64,000 nucleotides of DNA from Afipia sp. P52-10 (GTDB taxonomy: Bacteria; Pseudomonadota; Alphaproteobacteria; Rhizobiales; Xanthobacteraceae): contig NZ_AZSJ01000003.1 in the NCBI RefSeq assembly GCF_000516555.1, positions 1,198,066-1,262,065 of the forward strand, given 5' to 3'. Position numbers and translations under genes: made by a program. Position 1 is the stretch's first letter; the number at the start of each line of letters is the position of its first letter. Below are positions 1-7,941 of the stretch, piece after piece. Below the pieces are notes generated by a model that ran no database searches, was not told the origin of the DNA, and saw only the letters and a list, made by a program, of their open reading frames with translations.

Positions 1-741
1 GACGATGTTCTCCGGCTTCTCGCGCCAGAGCGGAATCCGGGTGTATTCGGTGGCCAGCACCTCGCGCACGATCTCTTCGGTGGTGAGGTCGGCGTTGATT
101 TTCACCATCTCGGTGCGATGAACCATCACGTCCGAGATATGGAGCTCGCGCAGGTCGAGCAGGCCGCCGAGCATGTCCCGGTCGATCTTCTCCACGCCGC
201 CTTCGCGATGGATCAGATCGACTGCACCGCGCAACCGCTCGGTCGGCGAGAGGATCGGCTGGTGGGCGCCGATCGGCTTGCCCGCGAGGCGCAGGAGCGT
301 GCGGACGATCACGTCGACCACCGTGAGGAGCGGCCCGAGCACCGCCACGATCAGCCGCATCGGCCGCGCCACCGCGAGCGACACCCGGTCCGGCGCATTG
401 ATCGCTACGGTCTTCGGCAACACCTCGGCGAAGATCACCACCAGCACCGTCATCGCCGCGGTCGCGTAGACGACGCCGACATCGCCGAACCATGCGGTGA
501 ACACGGCGGTCGCCAGCGCCGACGCGGTGATGTTGGCGAGATTGTTGCCGATCAAGAGCGCGCCGATCACGCGCTCGCGCGCGGCGAGCAGGCGATTGAC
601 GATACCGGCCTGAACACGGCCCTGCTTCTCCAGCCGCAGCATGCTGGCGCGCGAGGAGCCGATCAGGGCGGTCTCGCTCGCTGAAAAGAACGCCGAGATG
701 ACCAGACAACCAACGACGAGGCCGAAGGCGATCCATTCCAT
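1..741 (-). CDS. CNNM/DUF21-CBS membrane protein (HlyC/CorC-like), 3' end cut by window
   Basis: The reverse strand is open from an ATG at 741 to the window edge (247 codons seen). The N-terminus has a hydrophobic helix followed by the DUF21 signature FFSASETALIGSSRASMLRL, an NNLANITASA segment and further hydrophobic helices containing FAEVLPKT. From about residue 205 the sequence turns into the start of a CBS region (ISDVMVHRTEMV, EYTRIPLW). This order, CNNM transmembrane domain then CBS pair, is that of the HlyC/CorC family of inner-membrane proteins linked to Mg/Co handling; the old name haemolysin is misleading. The second CBS motif and C-terminal CorC_HlyC domain lie outside. It is followed upstream by aroB on the same strand, 42 bp away. 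Confidence 0.85.
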   Translation of the reverse strand, partial: MEWIAFGLVVGCLVISAFFSASETALIGSSRASMLRLEKQGRVQAGIVNRLLAARERVIGALLIGNNLANITASALATAVFTAWFGDVGVVYATAAMTVLVVIFAEVLPKTVAINAPDRVSLAVARPMRLIVAVLGPLLTVVDVIVRTLLRLAGKPIGAHQPILSPTERLRGAVDLIHREGGVEKIDRDMLGGLLDLRELHISDVMVHRTEMVKINADLTTEEIVREVLATEYTRIPLWREKPENIV

Positions 742-783
742 GGCGGGTTCACCAACTTATCTGCGCATGACCGGGGCCGGTGA

Positions 784-1944
784 TCATGCCTTGAGTTTGC
801 GCGCCAGGAAGTCCCGCACCAGCTGCGGCTGCACGTCGTTGACGATGACTGCCTGCCCAAGTGCCTTCAGCAAAATGAAGGTCAGCCGCCCGCGCTTCAC
901 CTTCTTGTCCTGCGCCATCAACGCCATCAGCGCGTCGGCATCGGCAAGGCCCTCCTGCGAAAACCCCGCGATCTCCTGCAGCCGCGTCGGCAGACCGGAG
1001 TCTGCGAGATGCTTCGCCACCCGCGCCGCATCGCTCGCAGGAATCATGCCCAATTCCGCCGAAAGTTCCGACGCCAGCACCATGCCGATGGAAACGCCTT
1101 CGCCATGGAACAGGCGATCGGAAAAGCCGGTCGCCGCCTCCAGCGCGTGGCCGAAGGTATGCCCCAGATTGAGCAGTGCGCGGTCGCCAGTCTCGCGCTC
1201 GTCGCGCGCGACGATTGCGGCCTTGGCGCGGCAGCTCTCGGCAATCGCATGCTCGCGCGCGGCACCGCCGTTGACGATTTCGGCGCGGTTGGCCTCGAGC
1301 CAGGCGAAGAACTTGGCGTCGCCGAGCACGCCATACTTAACCACCTCCGCATAGCCCGCGCGGAACTGGCGTGGCGACAGCGTATCCAGCACCTGGGTAT
1401 CGGCGATCACCAGCACCGGTTGATGAAACGCGCCGAGCAGGTTCTTGCCATGCGGCGAGTTGATGCCGGTCTTGCCGCCGACCGACGAATCCACCTGCGC
1501 CAGCAGCGTGGTCGGCACCTGTACGAAATCGACGCCGCGGCGCACGATTGACGCCGCGAAGCCGGTCAGGTCGCCGATCACACCGCCCCCCAACGCGATG
1601 ACCAGATCATTGCGCTCGATCTTCGCGGCGATCAGCGCCTCGCTGACCTGCTCCAGCCCGGCGTAGCTTTTGACCGCCTCACCCTCGCCGGTGACGATGC
1701 GCGTGGTGGCGACACCCGCGGCCGCCAGCGCGGCTTCCGCAGGCTCCAGCCAGTGCTTGGCGACGCTTTGATCGGTGACGATCGCGGTCCGCGCACCAGG
1801 CCGCAGCGCGGCAATGCGCGCCCCGAGCTCGGCCAGGACGTCATGGCCGATGACGATGTCATAGGCGCGCTCGCCAAGTCCGACATGAACGATGGTCGGC
1901 GTGGGAGCCGGGTTACGCGGCGAGGCGGAAGTCGAAGCAGTCAT
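784..1944 (-). CDS. aroB: 3-dehydroquinate synthase
   Basis: Cytoplasmic second step of the shikimate pathway, converting DAHP to 3-dehydroquinate with catalytic NAD and a divalent metal. The 386-residue protein has the nucleotide-binding GGGVIGDLTGF at about 119-129, the metal-ligand stretches GYAEVVKYG and LNLGHTFGHALE, and FHGEGVSIGM. I chose the ATG at 1944 (MTASTSAS); it overlaps the aroK stop as ATGA, so the two genes are probably translationally coupled. A further upstream in-frame start lies inside aroK and is not needed. aroK-aroB pairing is usual in proteobacteria. Confidence 0.95.
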   Translation of the reverse strand: MTASTSASPRNPAPTPTIVHVGLGERAYDIVIGHDVLAELGARIAALRPGARTAIVTDQSVAKHWLEPAEAALAAAGVATTRIVTGEGEAVKSYAGLEQVSEALIAAKIERNDLVIALGGGVIGDLTGFAASIVRRGVDFVQVPTTLLAQVDSSVGGKTGINSPHGKNLLGAFHQPVLVIADTQVLDTLSPRQFRAGYAEVVKYGVLGDAKFFAWLEANRAEIVNGGAAREHAIAESCRAKAAIVARDERETGDRALLNLGHTFGHALEAATGFSDRLFHGEGVSIGMVLASELSAELGMIPASDAARVAKHLADSGLPTRLQEIAGFSQEGLADADALMALMAQDKKVKRGRLTFILLKALGQAVIVNDVQPQLVRDFLARKLKA

Positions 1945-2687
1945 GGCGTCCCTAAGCTTGCGGATGGGGCGGCCGGCGACAGATGGCCGGCGAGCGCCGC
2001 GATACATTCCTCGACGATGCGATCATGCGGCACGTCCCGCGACAGCACGGTGAGATCCGCCTCGGCATAGACCGGATAACGCTCGGCGATCAGCTTTTCG
2101 ATGGTGGCTGCCGGATCGGCGGTCTGCAGCAGCGGCCGGTCGCTGCGGCGCTTGACCCGGCGCAGCAGCACGTCCGCGTCAGCCTTCAGCCAAAGCGAAA
2201 TGCCGCGGGCACGGATGCGTTCACGCGTTTCGGCGCGCATGAAAGCGCCGCCGCCGGTCGCCAGCACGCACGGTCCGCCATCGAGCAGCCGTGCGATCAC
2301 CCGCGCCTCGCCGTCGCGGAAATACTGTTCGCCATGGGCGGCGAAGATCTCGGGGATCGTCATGCCGGCGGCCGCCTCGATCTCGATGTCTGCATCGATG
2401 AAGGCCAACCCCAGCCGCGCAGCGAGCCTGCGGCCCACCGTCGATTTGCCGGCCCCCATCATGCCGACGAGGACGATCGTCCGGCCGTCAAGATGGGCGG
2501 CAATCGCCGCCTGCCTCGCGGATGCCTGAGCGGTATCCGGCGCAGGATCAGCCCCGGCATCGTGTCCGGTATCCTGCCCATCCGGAGACGGCGCTTGATT
2601 GTCCGCGGCGCGCGCGCCGGCGGGCGCCGGATCCTGCGCCGGGCTCTGTGCCGATTCTTGCACTGCGTCTCGCATCAACTCTTGCAT
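1941..2687 (-). CDS. aroK: shikimate kinase with N-terminal extension
   Basis: Phosphorylates shikimate with ATP. The kinase core starts about residue 70: Walker A GMMGAGKST near 75-83, the substrate-binding DADIEIE, then FRDGEARVI and LATGGGAF. Ahead of it is a roughly 65-residue Ala/Pro/Asp-rich stretch that ordinary shikimate kinases lack. Start choice is ambiguous because the N-terminus is built of three in-frame 12-nt units that each begin with a start codon: ATG at 2687, ATG at 2675, GTG at 2663, giving MQEL-MRDA-VQES. The first ATG is chosen here. It overlaps aroB by 4 nt at its 3' end. No nearer start exists for the kinase core, so the extension is probably translated. Confidence 0.9.
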   Translation of the reverse strand: MQELMRDAVQESAQSPAQDPAPAGARAADNQAPSPDGQDTGHDAGADPAPDTAQASARQAAIAAHLDGRTIVLVGMMGAGKSTVGRRLAARLGLAFIDADIEIEAAAGMTIPEIFAAHGEQYFRDGEARVIARLLDGGPCVLATGGGAFMRAETRERIRARGISLWLKADADVLLRRVKRRSDRPLLQTADPAATIEKLIAERYPVYAEADLTVLSRDVPHDRIVEECIAALAGHLSPAAPSASLGTP

Positions 2688-2709
2688 CAAACAATCTTGC
2701 GTCAACCGA
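2655..2709 (-). repeat. short tandem duplications over the aroK start
   Basis: Four imperfect copies of a 12-15 bp unit (plus strand TTCTTGCACTGCG, TCTCGCATCAAC, TCTTGCATCAAACAA, TCTTGCGTCAACCGA). Read on the minus strand they place ATG, ATG and GTG at 12-nt intervals in the aroK frame, so the repeat both multiplies start codons and writes a repeated N-terminal tetrapeptide. Confidence 0.6.
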
Positions 2710-3018
2710 TTGGCCAATGGCTTCGATGTCACATCGAAACGTCCGGCCCGCGAAGAAACCGGACAACCGCCCGGCAAGGAAAGGCCACCTATACTACCTG
2801 CCGCGCATTACGCAAAAGATGATCGGCAGTGCCGGAGCGGCCCCCGCTGCCGAGGCCCGCCACGAACCCCATACGCAAACGCTAGACTGTGAGACTCACA
2901 CCGAGCGTCCGGCGCAGAAAGCTTGCCAGGCCGCGGCGAACATGATCGTTAACACCATCCGCGAGGCCCGTTCGCCCGGCTTTCGGCCTGGCCAGCAGCG
3001 CGAGGAGCCCAGACTGAC
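2688..3018. promoter_or_regulatory. divergent aroK / small-ORF-xerD control region with 17-bp palindrome
   Basis: 331 bp without a gene between divergently read aroK and the xerD pair, so it must hold promoters for both. Visible is a perfect inverted repeat TTCGATGT-C-ACATCGAA at 2722-2738, and next to it the palindrome ATTGGCCAAT at 2709-2718. Their place 22-50 nt upstream of the aroK start suits an operator, but the regulator is unknown. I do not see a convincing -35/-10 pair. Confidence 0.35.
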
Positions 3019-3168
3019 ATGCCGACCCTGTTCCGCTTCCTGACCATCATCGCGGTGATCGGCGGACTGATCTATGGCGGCTTGTTCGCGCTGTCCACGC
3101 TGTTCGATCCGAAGCCGCGGGAAATCACTGTTACGGTTCCGCAGGATCGGTTCCTCAAGCGGCAATGA
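3019..3168 (+). CDS. 49-residue single-span membrane protein
   Basis: Short ORF from ATG 3019 to TGA 3168. It begins MPTLFRFLTIIAVIGG, giving one hydrophobic helix at about residues 4-28 (with an internal YGG), followed by a polar tail ending PQDRFLKRQ. A GAGGAG lies at 3002-3007, somewhat far from the ATG. It ends 12 nt before the xerD start, so both probably share a transcript. From memory, a small protein of this kind precedes xerD in related rhizobia, where it is sometimes mislabelled as a histidine kinase; nothing in it is kinase-like. Function unknown. Confidence 0.7.
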   Translation: MPTLFRFLTIIAVIGGLIYGGLFALSTLFDPKPREITVTVPQDRFLKRQ

Positions 3169-3180
3169 ACGGAGGCGTCG

Positions 3181-4215
3181 GTGGCTCGCCGCAAGACACA
3201 TGACACCCCTGCAGCCGGGACCAGTTCTGCGACCGCAGGCGACGCCAAGCTGGTCGCGCTGTTCCTCGACATGCTCACCGCCGAACAGGGCGCAGGCAAC
3301 AACACCGTCGATGCCTACCGCCGCGATCTGGAGGACTTGTCCGCATTCCTCGGTCAAAGCCGGTCGGCGCTCGTGAAAGCCTCCACCGACGATCTGCGCG
3401 CCTACCTCGCCGATCTCGACACGCGCGGCTTCAAGTCGTCCAGCGTGGCGCGACGCTTGTCGGCGTTACGGCACCTGTATCGCTTCCTGCTCGGTGAAGG
3501 CCTGCGCGACGACGACCCGGCGGCAATTCTCGCCGGCCCGAAACGCGGCCGACCGCTGCCGAAGGTGCTGTCGATCACCGACGTCGATACTTTGCTCGCT
3601 CGGGCAAAGCAGACCGCCGAGCAAGCCGGGATTACGCCAGCGCAACGGATGCGGGGCTTGCGCCTGTCGTGCCTGCTCGAGGTGCTGTACGCGACCGGGC
3701 TGCGCGTTACCGAACTGGTGACGCTGCCGCTTGCCGCCGCGCGGCGCGACGCGCGGATGATCGTCGTGCGCGGCAAGGGCGGCAAGGAACGCTTCGTGCC
3801 CTTGAACGAGTCCGCCAAACAGGCGATGGCCGACTACCTCGCAGCCCTGGAGGCCGTGCAAGCGACGCCGAAGGCCGATGGCAAAATTGTCAAAGGCGCA
3901 GCGAGTAAAGGTTCTCCCAAAGCGACAAAATGGCTGTTTCCGTCGTTCGGCGAAAGCGGCCATCTAACCCGGCAACATTTCGCACGCGACCTGAAGGAGC
4001 TCGCGGCGGCTGCCGGCATTCCGCCGCGTCTCATCAGCCCGCATGTGTTGCGACACGCATTCGCCAGCCACCTGCTGCACAACGGCGCCGACCTGCGCAT
4101 CGTGCAGACGCTGCTCGGCCATACCGATATCTCGACGACGCAGATCTATACCCATGTCATCGAGGAGCGGCTGAAAAGCCTGGTGCGCGACCTGCATCCG
4201 CTCGCCGGCGCCTGA
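3181..4215 (+). CDS. xerD: tyrosine recombinase XerD
   Basis: Site-specific recombinase that with XerC resolves chromosome dimers at dif. The 344-residue protein has the N-terminal SAM-like DNA-binding domain (FLDMLTAEQGAGNNTVDAYRR) and the full catalytic set: R175 in TGLRVTELV, the lysine of KGGKERFVPL, H288 and R291 in HVLRHAFASH, H314 in LLGHTDI and Y323 in IYTHV. GTG start at 3181 has GGAGG 5 nt upstream. It is longer than typical XerD (about 300); a Lys/Ala/Gly-rich insertion around residues 228-248 between the catalytic strand and SFGESGHLTRQ accounts for part of this. It converges on the MFS gene with only 6 nt between stops. Confidence 0.93.
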   Translation: MARRKTHDTPAAGTSSATAGDAKLVALFLDMLTAEQGAGNNTVDAYRRDLEDLSAFLGQSRSALVKASTDDLRAYLADLDTRGFKSSSVARRLSALRHLYRFLLGEGLRDDDPAAILAGPKRGRPLPKVLSITDVDTLLARAKQTAEQAGITPAQRMRGLRLSCLLEVLYATGLRVTELVTLPLAAARRDARMIVVRGKGGKERFVPLNESAKQAMADYLAALEAVQATPKADGKIVKGAASKGSPKATKWLFPSFGESGHLTRQHFARDLKELAAAAGIPPRLISPHVLRHAFASHLLHNGADLRIVQTLLGHTDISTTQIYTHVIEERLKSLVRDLHPLAGA

Positions 4216-4221
4216 GCTCCG

Positions 4222-5454
4222 TCACGCGGCTTTTCCGACGCTGTCCACCCACAGCGCCAGCCCGCCAAACAGGGCAATGCCTGCACAGACGAGCGGCCAA
4301 CCTCCGCTGGTCCAGGCGAGGCCCGCGATCGCCGAGCCAAGCGACGCGCCGAGGAAAAACACGCCGACGAAGATGCCGTTGATGCGGCCGCGCGCCTCCG
4401 CCTGCAGCAGGTTGACCGCGCGGCGGCCGAGTGTCTGCGCGCCGACCACACCGACATCCAGCATGAAAGCGGCCACGGCCATCAAGACCAATGGCACCAC
4501 AGGCGCCGCGACGGACGACGAACCCGCCCAGGCCGCAAGCGCCGCACCTGCGATCAGAACGAGGTGCGACACGATCGTCACCGGTCGGGTCCAGCCACGA
4601 TCGCCCGCACGCCCGAACAGCGGCGTCAGCACTGCGCCCACCGCGCCGGCCAAGGCGAACAGCGCGATGCCGCGCTGACCGAGATCGAACGGCGGCAGCA
4701 CCAGCCGCAATGCGATCGCGGTCCAGAACAGGCTGAATGCCGCCATGCCGAGGGCGGCCGACAACGCCTTCTGCCGCAAGACCGCCTCACTGCGCAGCAG
4801 CTGCCACAGCGAGGCGATCAGGGCCGGATACGTCAGCTCCGCCTGCGGCTGGCGTTGCGGCAGGCGCGGTCGGAGCGCCAGCGTCAGCAGCACCATCAGC
4901 ATCGCGCTCACGCCATAGAATGCGCGCCAGCCAAACAGGTCCGCGACAAGGCTAGCGAACGGCCGCGATAGGAGGATGCCGATCATCAACCCGCTCATCA
5001 CGTCGCCGATTACCTGGCCGCGCCGCTCAGGCGGCGCCATCGCGGCGGCGATCGGCACGATGATCTGAATGGCCGAGCATGCGGCGCCGAGTGCGAACAA
5101 CGTCAGCAGCAAGGTGAGGGCCGTCGGCGCCACCGCAGCGACGGCGGCCGCAATCACCGCACACGTCAGCAGGCGAACCGTCAGCCTGCGATTTTCGATC
5201 AGGTCCGCAAGCGGCACCAGGAGCAACAAACCGCAGGCGTAACCCAGCAGCGTCGCCATTGCCACGAGACTGGCGGCCGACGCACCAAGCCCGAGAGAGG
5301 GACCGATCAACCCGACCAGGGTCTGCGGCACGAACAGATTGATGACGATGATGCCGACGGCGGCGGCAAACAGCAGGGTGAGGCGGGCGGTGATCTCCGG
5401 CGAAGACGGGCTGAGATCGCCGCGGCCAGGGGCGGCATCGTTGACGACGGTCAT
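4222..5454 (-). CDS. MFS efflux transporter (DHA1-like)
   Basis: 410-residue integral membrane protein with about twelve hydrophobic segments. It shows the family pattern of a first half with LLLLVPLADLIENRRL (the loop 2-3 region) and a second half opening around FALAGAVGAVLTPLFGRAGDRG. These are the features of drug/metabolite:H+ antiporters of the AraJ/YgaY branch; the substrate cannot be told. It is transcribed away from the LysR gene at 5562 across a 107-bp gap, the usual arrangement for a LysR-controlled exporter. Confidence 0.82.
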   Translation of the reverse strand: MTVVNDAAPGRGDLSPSSPEITARLTLLFAAAVGIIVINLFVPQTLVGLIGPSLGLGASAASLVAMATLLGYACGLLLLVPLADLIENRRLTVRLLTCAVIAAAVAAVAPTALTLLLTLFALGAACSAIQIIVPIAAAMAPPERRGQVIGDVMSGLMIGILLSRPFASLVADLFGWRAFYGVSAMLMVLLTLALRPRLPQRQPQAELTYPALIASLWQLLRSEAVLRQKALSAALGMAAFSLFWTAIALRLVLPPFDLGQRGIALFALAGAVGAVLTPLFGRAGDRGWTRPVTIVSHLVLIAGAALAAWAGSSSVAAPVVPLVLMAVAAFMLDVGVVGAQTLGRRAVNLLQAEARGRINGIFVGVFFLGASLGSAIAGLAWTSGGWPLVCAGIALFGGLALWVDSVGKAA

Positions 5455-5561
5455 GAATACAGGCCTCGACTTGAGAAATTCGCATTTTGCCTGACAACTT
5501 TATTTCCAGTCAGAAAGATGATACAATTCAATTGAATCGATGATGATTATGAGCATTACGC
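5455..5561. promoter_or_regulatory. divergent MFS/LysR promoter region with 12-bp palindrome
   Basis: The gap is markedly AT-rich compared with its neighbours and contains a perfect palindrome ATTCAATTGAAT at 5526-5537, flanked on both sides by ATGAT. It lies 25 nt upstream of the LysR start. LysR regulators commonly bind such dyads between themselves and the divergent target, so this is a candidate operator; no binding evidence is available. Confidence 0.4.
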
Positions 5562-6470
5562 ATGAACATTCACGACCTCGAAGCCTTCATCGCCGTGGTC
5601 GAGACTGGATCGATCGTCGGTGCCTCGGCCCGGCTGAACCTGACCCAGCCCGGTGTCACCCGGCGAATTCAGAATTTGGAGGAGCGGCTCGGCACCACCC
5701 TGCTCGATCGGCAGTCGAAACCGCTGAAGCCCACCCATGACGGCCGCGAAGCCTACGAGCACGGCCGACGGGTGCTGCGTTCGCTGGAAGACCTGCGGGC
5801 GGGGGTTTCGCCCGATGCCGACGTGCGCGGCGAATTTCGCCTCGGCATCATGCCGTACCTGTCGGATGCAGCATTGGCGCTCCCGCTCGACCGGCTGCGC
5901 AGCGAATTCCCGCAACTCACCCTGCGCATCACCTCCGGCTGGTCGCCACGGCTGATCGAGCAGATTCAGCGCAGCGAGCTCGATGCCGCCGCGTTGTGCC
6001 TCGCCGACGGCATGCCTCCTCCCGACAACCTCGCCTGCGACGACCTTGGCGCACAGGCGGTGCTGCTGATCGCCGCACCATCGCTGGGCGTGCCGAAGCA
6101 GCCGACGCTTGCGGAGCTGTCGCGGTTTCCCTGGGTCATGAACGAGAACGGATGCGGCTTTCGCGCCTTCATCCGCAACCATTTCGAAAGCGAGCGTTTG
6201 CCGTTCCAGGTCGGCGTCGAGGCGATGAGCGCCGACCTGCGCATGTCGCTGGTCGCCCGCGGCCATGGCATCGGCATCGTCACGCCCGCGGCCTTCGCCG
6301 GCAGTCCGTGGCACGACGCGGTGCAGGTCATCGAAGCCGACAGCTTCAGACCGCAGGTGCGCGCCTGGCTACTGCATCGGCCACCGGCGGGACGGCTGAG
6401 CCGGCCGATCGCCGCCTTCCGCGATGCTTTGATCGATGGGCTGAGGCTCCCCGCCCCCTTCATCTCTTAA
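5562..6470 (+). CDS. LysR-family transcriptional regulator
   Basis: 302 residues. The N-terminal winged helix-turn-helix is classic: MNIHDLEAFIAVVETGSIVG, then ARLNLTQPGVTRRIQNLEE and LGTTLLDRQ (residues 1-60), followed by a periplasmic-binding-like effector domain (FRLGIMPYLSDAALALPLDRL and onward). Divergent from the MFS gene at 4222-5454, which is its likely target. Effector unknown. Confidence 0.9.
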   Translation: MNIHDLEAFIAVVETGSIVGASARLNLTQPGVTRRIQNLEERLGTTLLDRQSKPLKPTHDGREAYEHGRRVLRSLEDLRAGVSPDADVRGEFRLGIMPYLSDAALALPLDRLRSEFPQLTLRITSGWSPRLIEQIQRSELDAAALCLADGMPPPDNLACDDLGAQAVLLIAAPSLGVPKQPTLAELSRFPWVMNENGCGFRAFIRNHFESERLPFQVGVEAMSADLRMSLVARGHGIGIVTPAAFAGSPWHDAVQVIEADSFRPQVRAWLLHRPPAGRLSRPIAAFRDALIDGLRLPAPFIS

Positions 6471-6653
6471 CCATCGCGTCAGCTAGCCGAAAGGGATCGC
6501 AAAGGATGCGATTTCGGCCGAAAAATTCGCCACTTAGCCTGAAAAACGCTGTTGCTTGGGCCACCCTGGCTGGTTGACTTGCAGGTCGGCTGCCGTCAGA
6601 CATGGCCGCACTTACGACCCGTACCCGTTCCGTCACCGGATCACCGTCACAGA

Positions 6654-7604
6654 ATGCGAAGCTATCTCGATTTCGAAAAGTCCGTCGCCGAACTGGAGGC
6701 GAAGCTCGACGAGCTGCGCGCGCTGGCCGCTAGCGGCAGCGACATCGGCGACGAAATCGCCCGGGTCGAGGAGCGCGCATCGCAGACGCTGGCCGACCTC
6801 TACGCGAATCTGACGCCGTGGCAGAAGACGCAGGTGGCGCGACATGCGCAGCGGCCGCACTTTCTCGACTACGTCAACACGCTGGTCACCGAGTTCACCC
6901 CGCTCGCCGGTGACCGCAAGTTCGGCGACGACGATGCGCTGATCGGAGGCTTCGGACGCTTTCGTGGCGAAAGCATCTGCGTGATCGGTCAGGAGAAGGG
7001 CTCGACCACCGAAAGCCGTCTCAAGCACAATTTCGGCATGGCCAAGCCGGAAGGTTACCGCAAGGCGGTGCGGCTGATGGAGATGGCGGACCGCTTCAAC
7101 ATTCCGGTGCTGACACTGGTGGACACCGCCGGCGCCTATCCCGGTATCGGTGCAGAGGAACGCGGCCAGGCGGAAGCCATCGCCCGCTCCACCGACGCCT
7201 GCCTGCAGCTCGGCGTGCCGAACGTCTCACTGGTGATCGGCGAAGGCGGCTCCGGGGGCGCCGTGGCGATCGCCACCGCCAACCGCGTTTTGATGCTCGA
7301 GCACTCGGTCTACAGTGTGATCTCGCCGGAAGGTGCGGCATCGATCCTGTGGCGCGACGCCACCAAGGCTCAGGAAGCCGCCACCAACATGAAGATCACA
7401 GCGCAGGATCTGCTGCGCTTCGGGGTCATCGACGAGATCGTCAAGGAACCGATCGGCGGCGCGCATCGTGATCCACAAGGGGTGATCGCGGCGGCCGGCG
7501 AGGCCATCGCCCACGCCTTCGACGAGCTGCGCAACCTCGATCACGACAGCATTCGCAAGCAACGGCGACAGAAGTTCCTCGATATCGGCCGCAAGCTCGG
7601 CTGA
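6654..7604 (+). CDS. accA: acetyl-CoA carboxylase carboxyltransferase subunit alpha
   Basis: With AccD transfers carboxyl from biotin to acetyl-CoA in the first step of fatty acid synthesis. The 316-residue protein starts [20 protein letters not shown] (ATG 6654), followed by [20 protein letters not shown], the carboxyltransferase core with [32 protein letters not shown] and [20 protein letters not shown], and the oxyanion-hole type glycine cluster. Length is normal. Further upstream in-frame ATGs give an unrelated extension and were not used. Stands alone, 183 bp after the LysR gene. Confidence 0.97.
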   Translation: MRSYLDFEKSVAELEAKLDELRALAASGSDIGDEIARVEERASQTLADLYANLTPWQKTQVARHAQRPHFLDYVNTLVTEFTPLAGDRKFGDDDALIGGFGRFRGESICVIGQEKGSTTESRLKHNFGMAKPEGYRKAVRLMEMADRFNIPVLTLVDTAGAYPGIGAEERGQAEAIARSTDACLQLGVPNVSLVIGEGGSGGAVAIATANRVLMLEHSVYSVISPEGAASILWRDATKAQEAATNMKITAQDLLRFGVIDEIVKEPIGGAHRDPQGVIAAAGEAIAHAFDELRNLDHDSIRKQRRQKFLDIGRKLG

Positions 7605-7941
7605 ACCGGACCCGCGGTTGATTTGCGCAGATCGTTCGCACGGCCGTCGATCGCTCGAGCCGGCACGGCGCGATTCGACACCGCGACGGAACGTGAGCGG
7701 ACCCGACAAGGCTCGCATCGTGGCTTTTTCGAGGCAGCCGGCGTCATCAAGTTCGCCAAATTCATCAGCTATTTACAGGCCATTCACTATCGCGCGGACG
7801 CGGCTGCGCGGTCACGGTGAATCGGCTTGCGAGCCTGGGCGCTTAGGGATAACGATTGCTCAACGGCTTCAAGCAGGTTGCACGTAATCGGACGGTTCGG
7901 GGCGTTCCGGTGGGGGTTGTGGTTGCTTTGGGGAGCTTCAC
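7605..7941 (+). other. intergenic region accA to L,D-transpeptidase
   Basis: 337 bp. A short dyad AACCG-GACCCG-CGGTT right after the accA stop could be a weak terminator but lacks a T run. The last 40 bases become strongly G-rich (7905-7936) and lead into the Shine-Dalgarno GGGAG of the next gene. No coding potential or RNA gene recognised. Confidence 0.4.
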
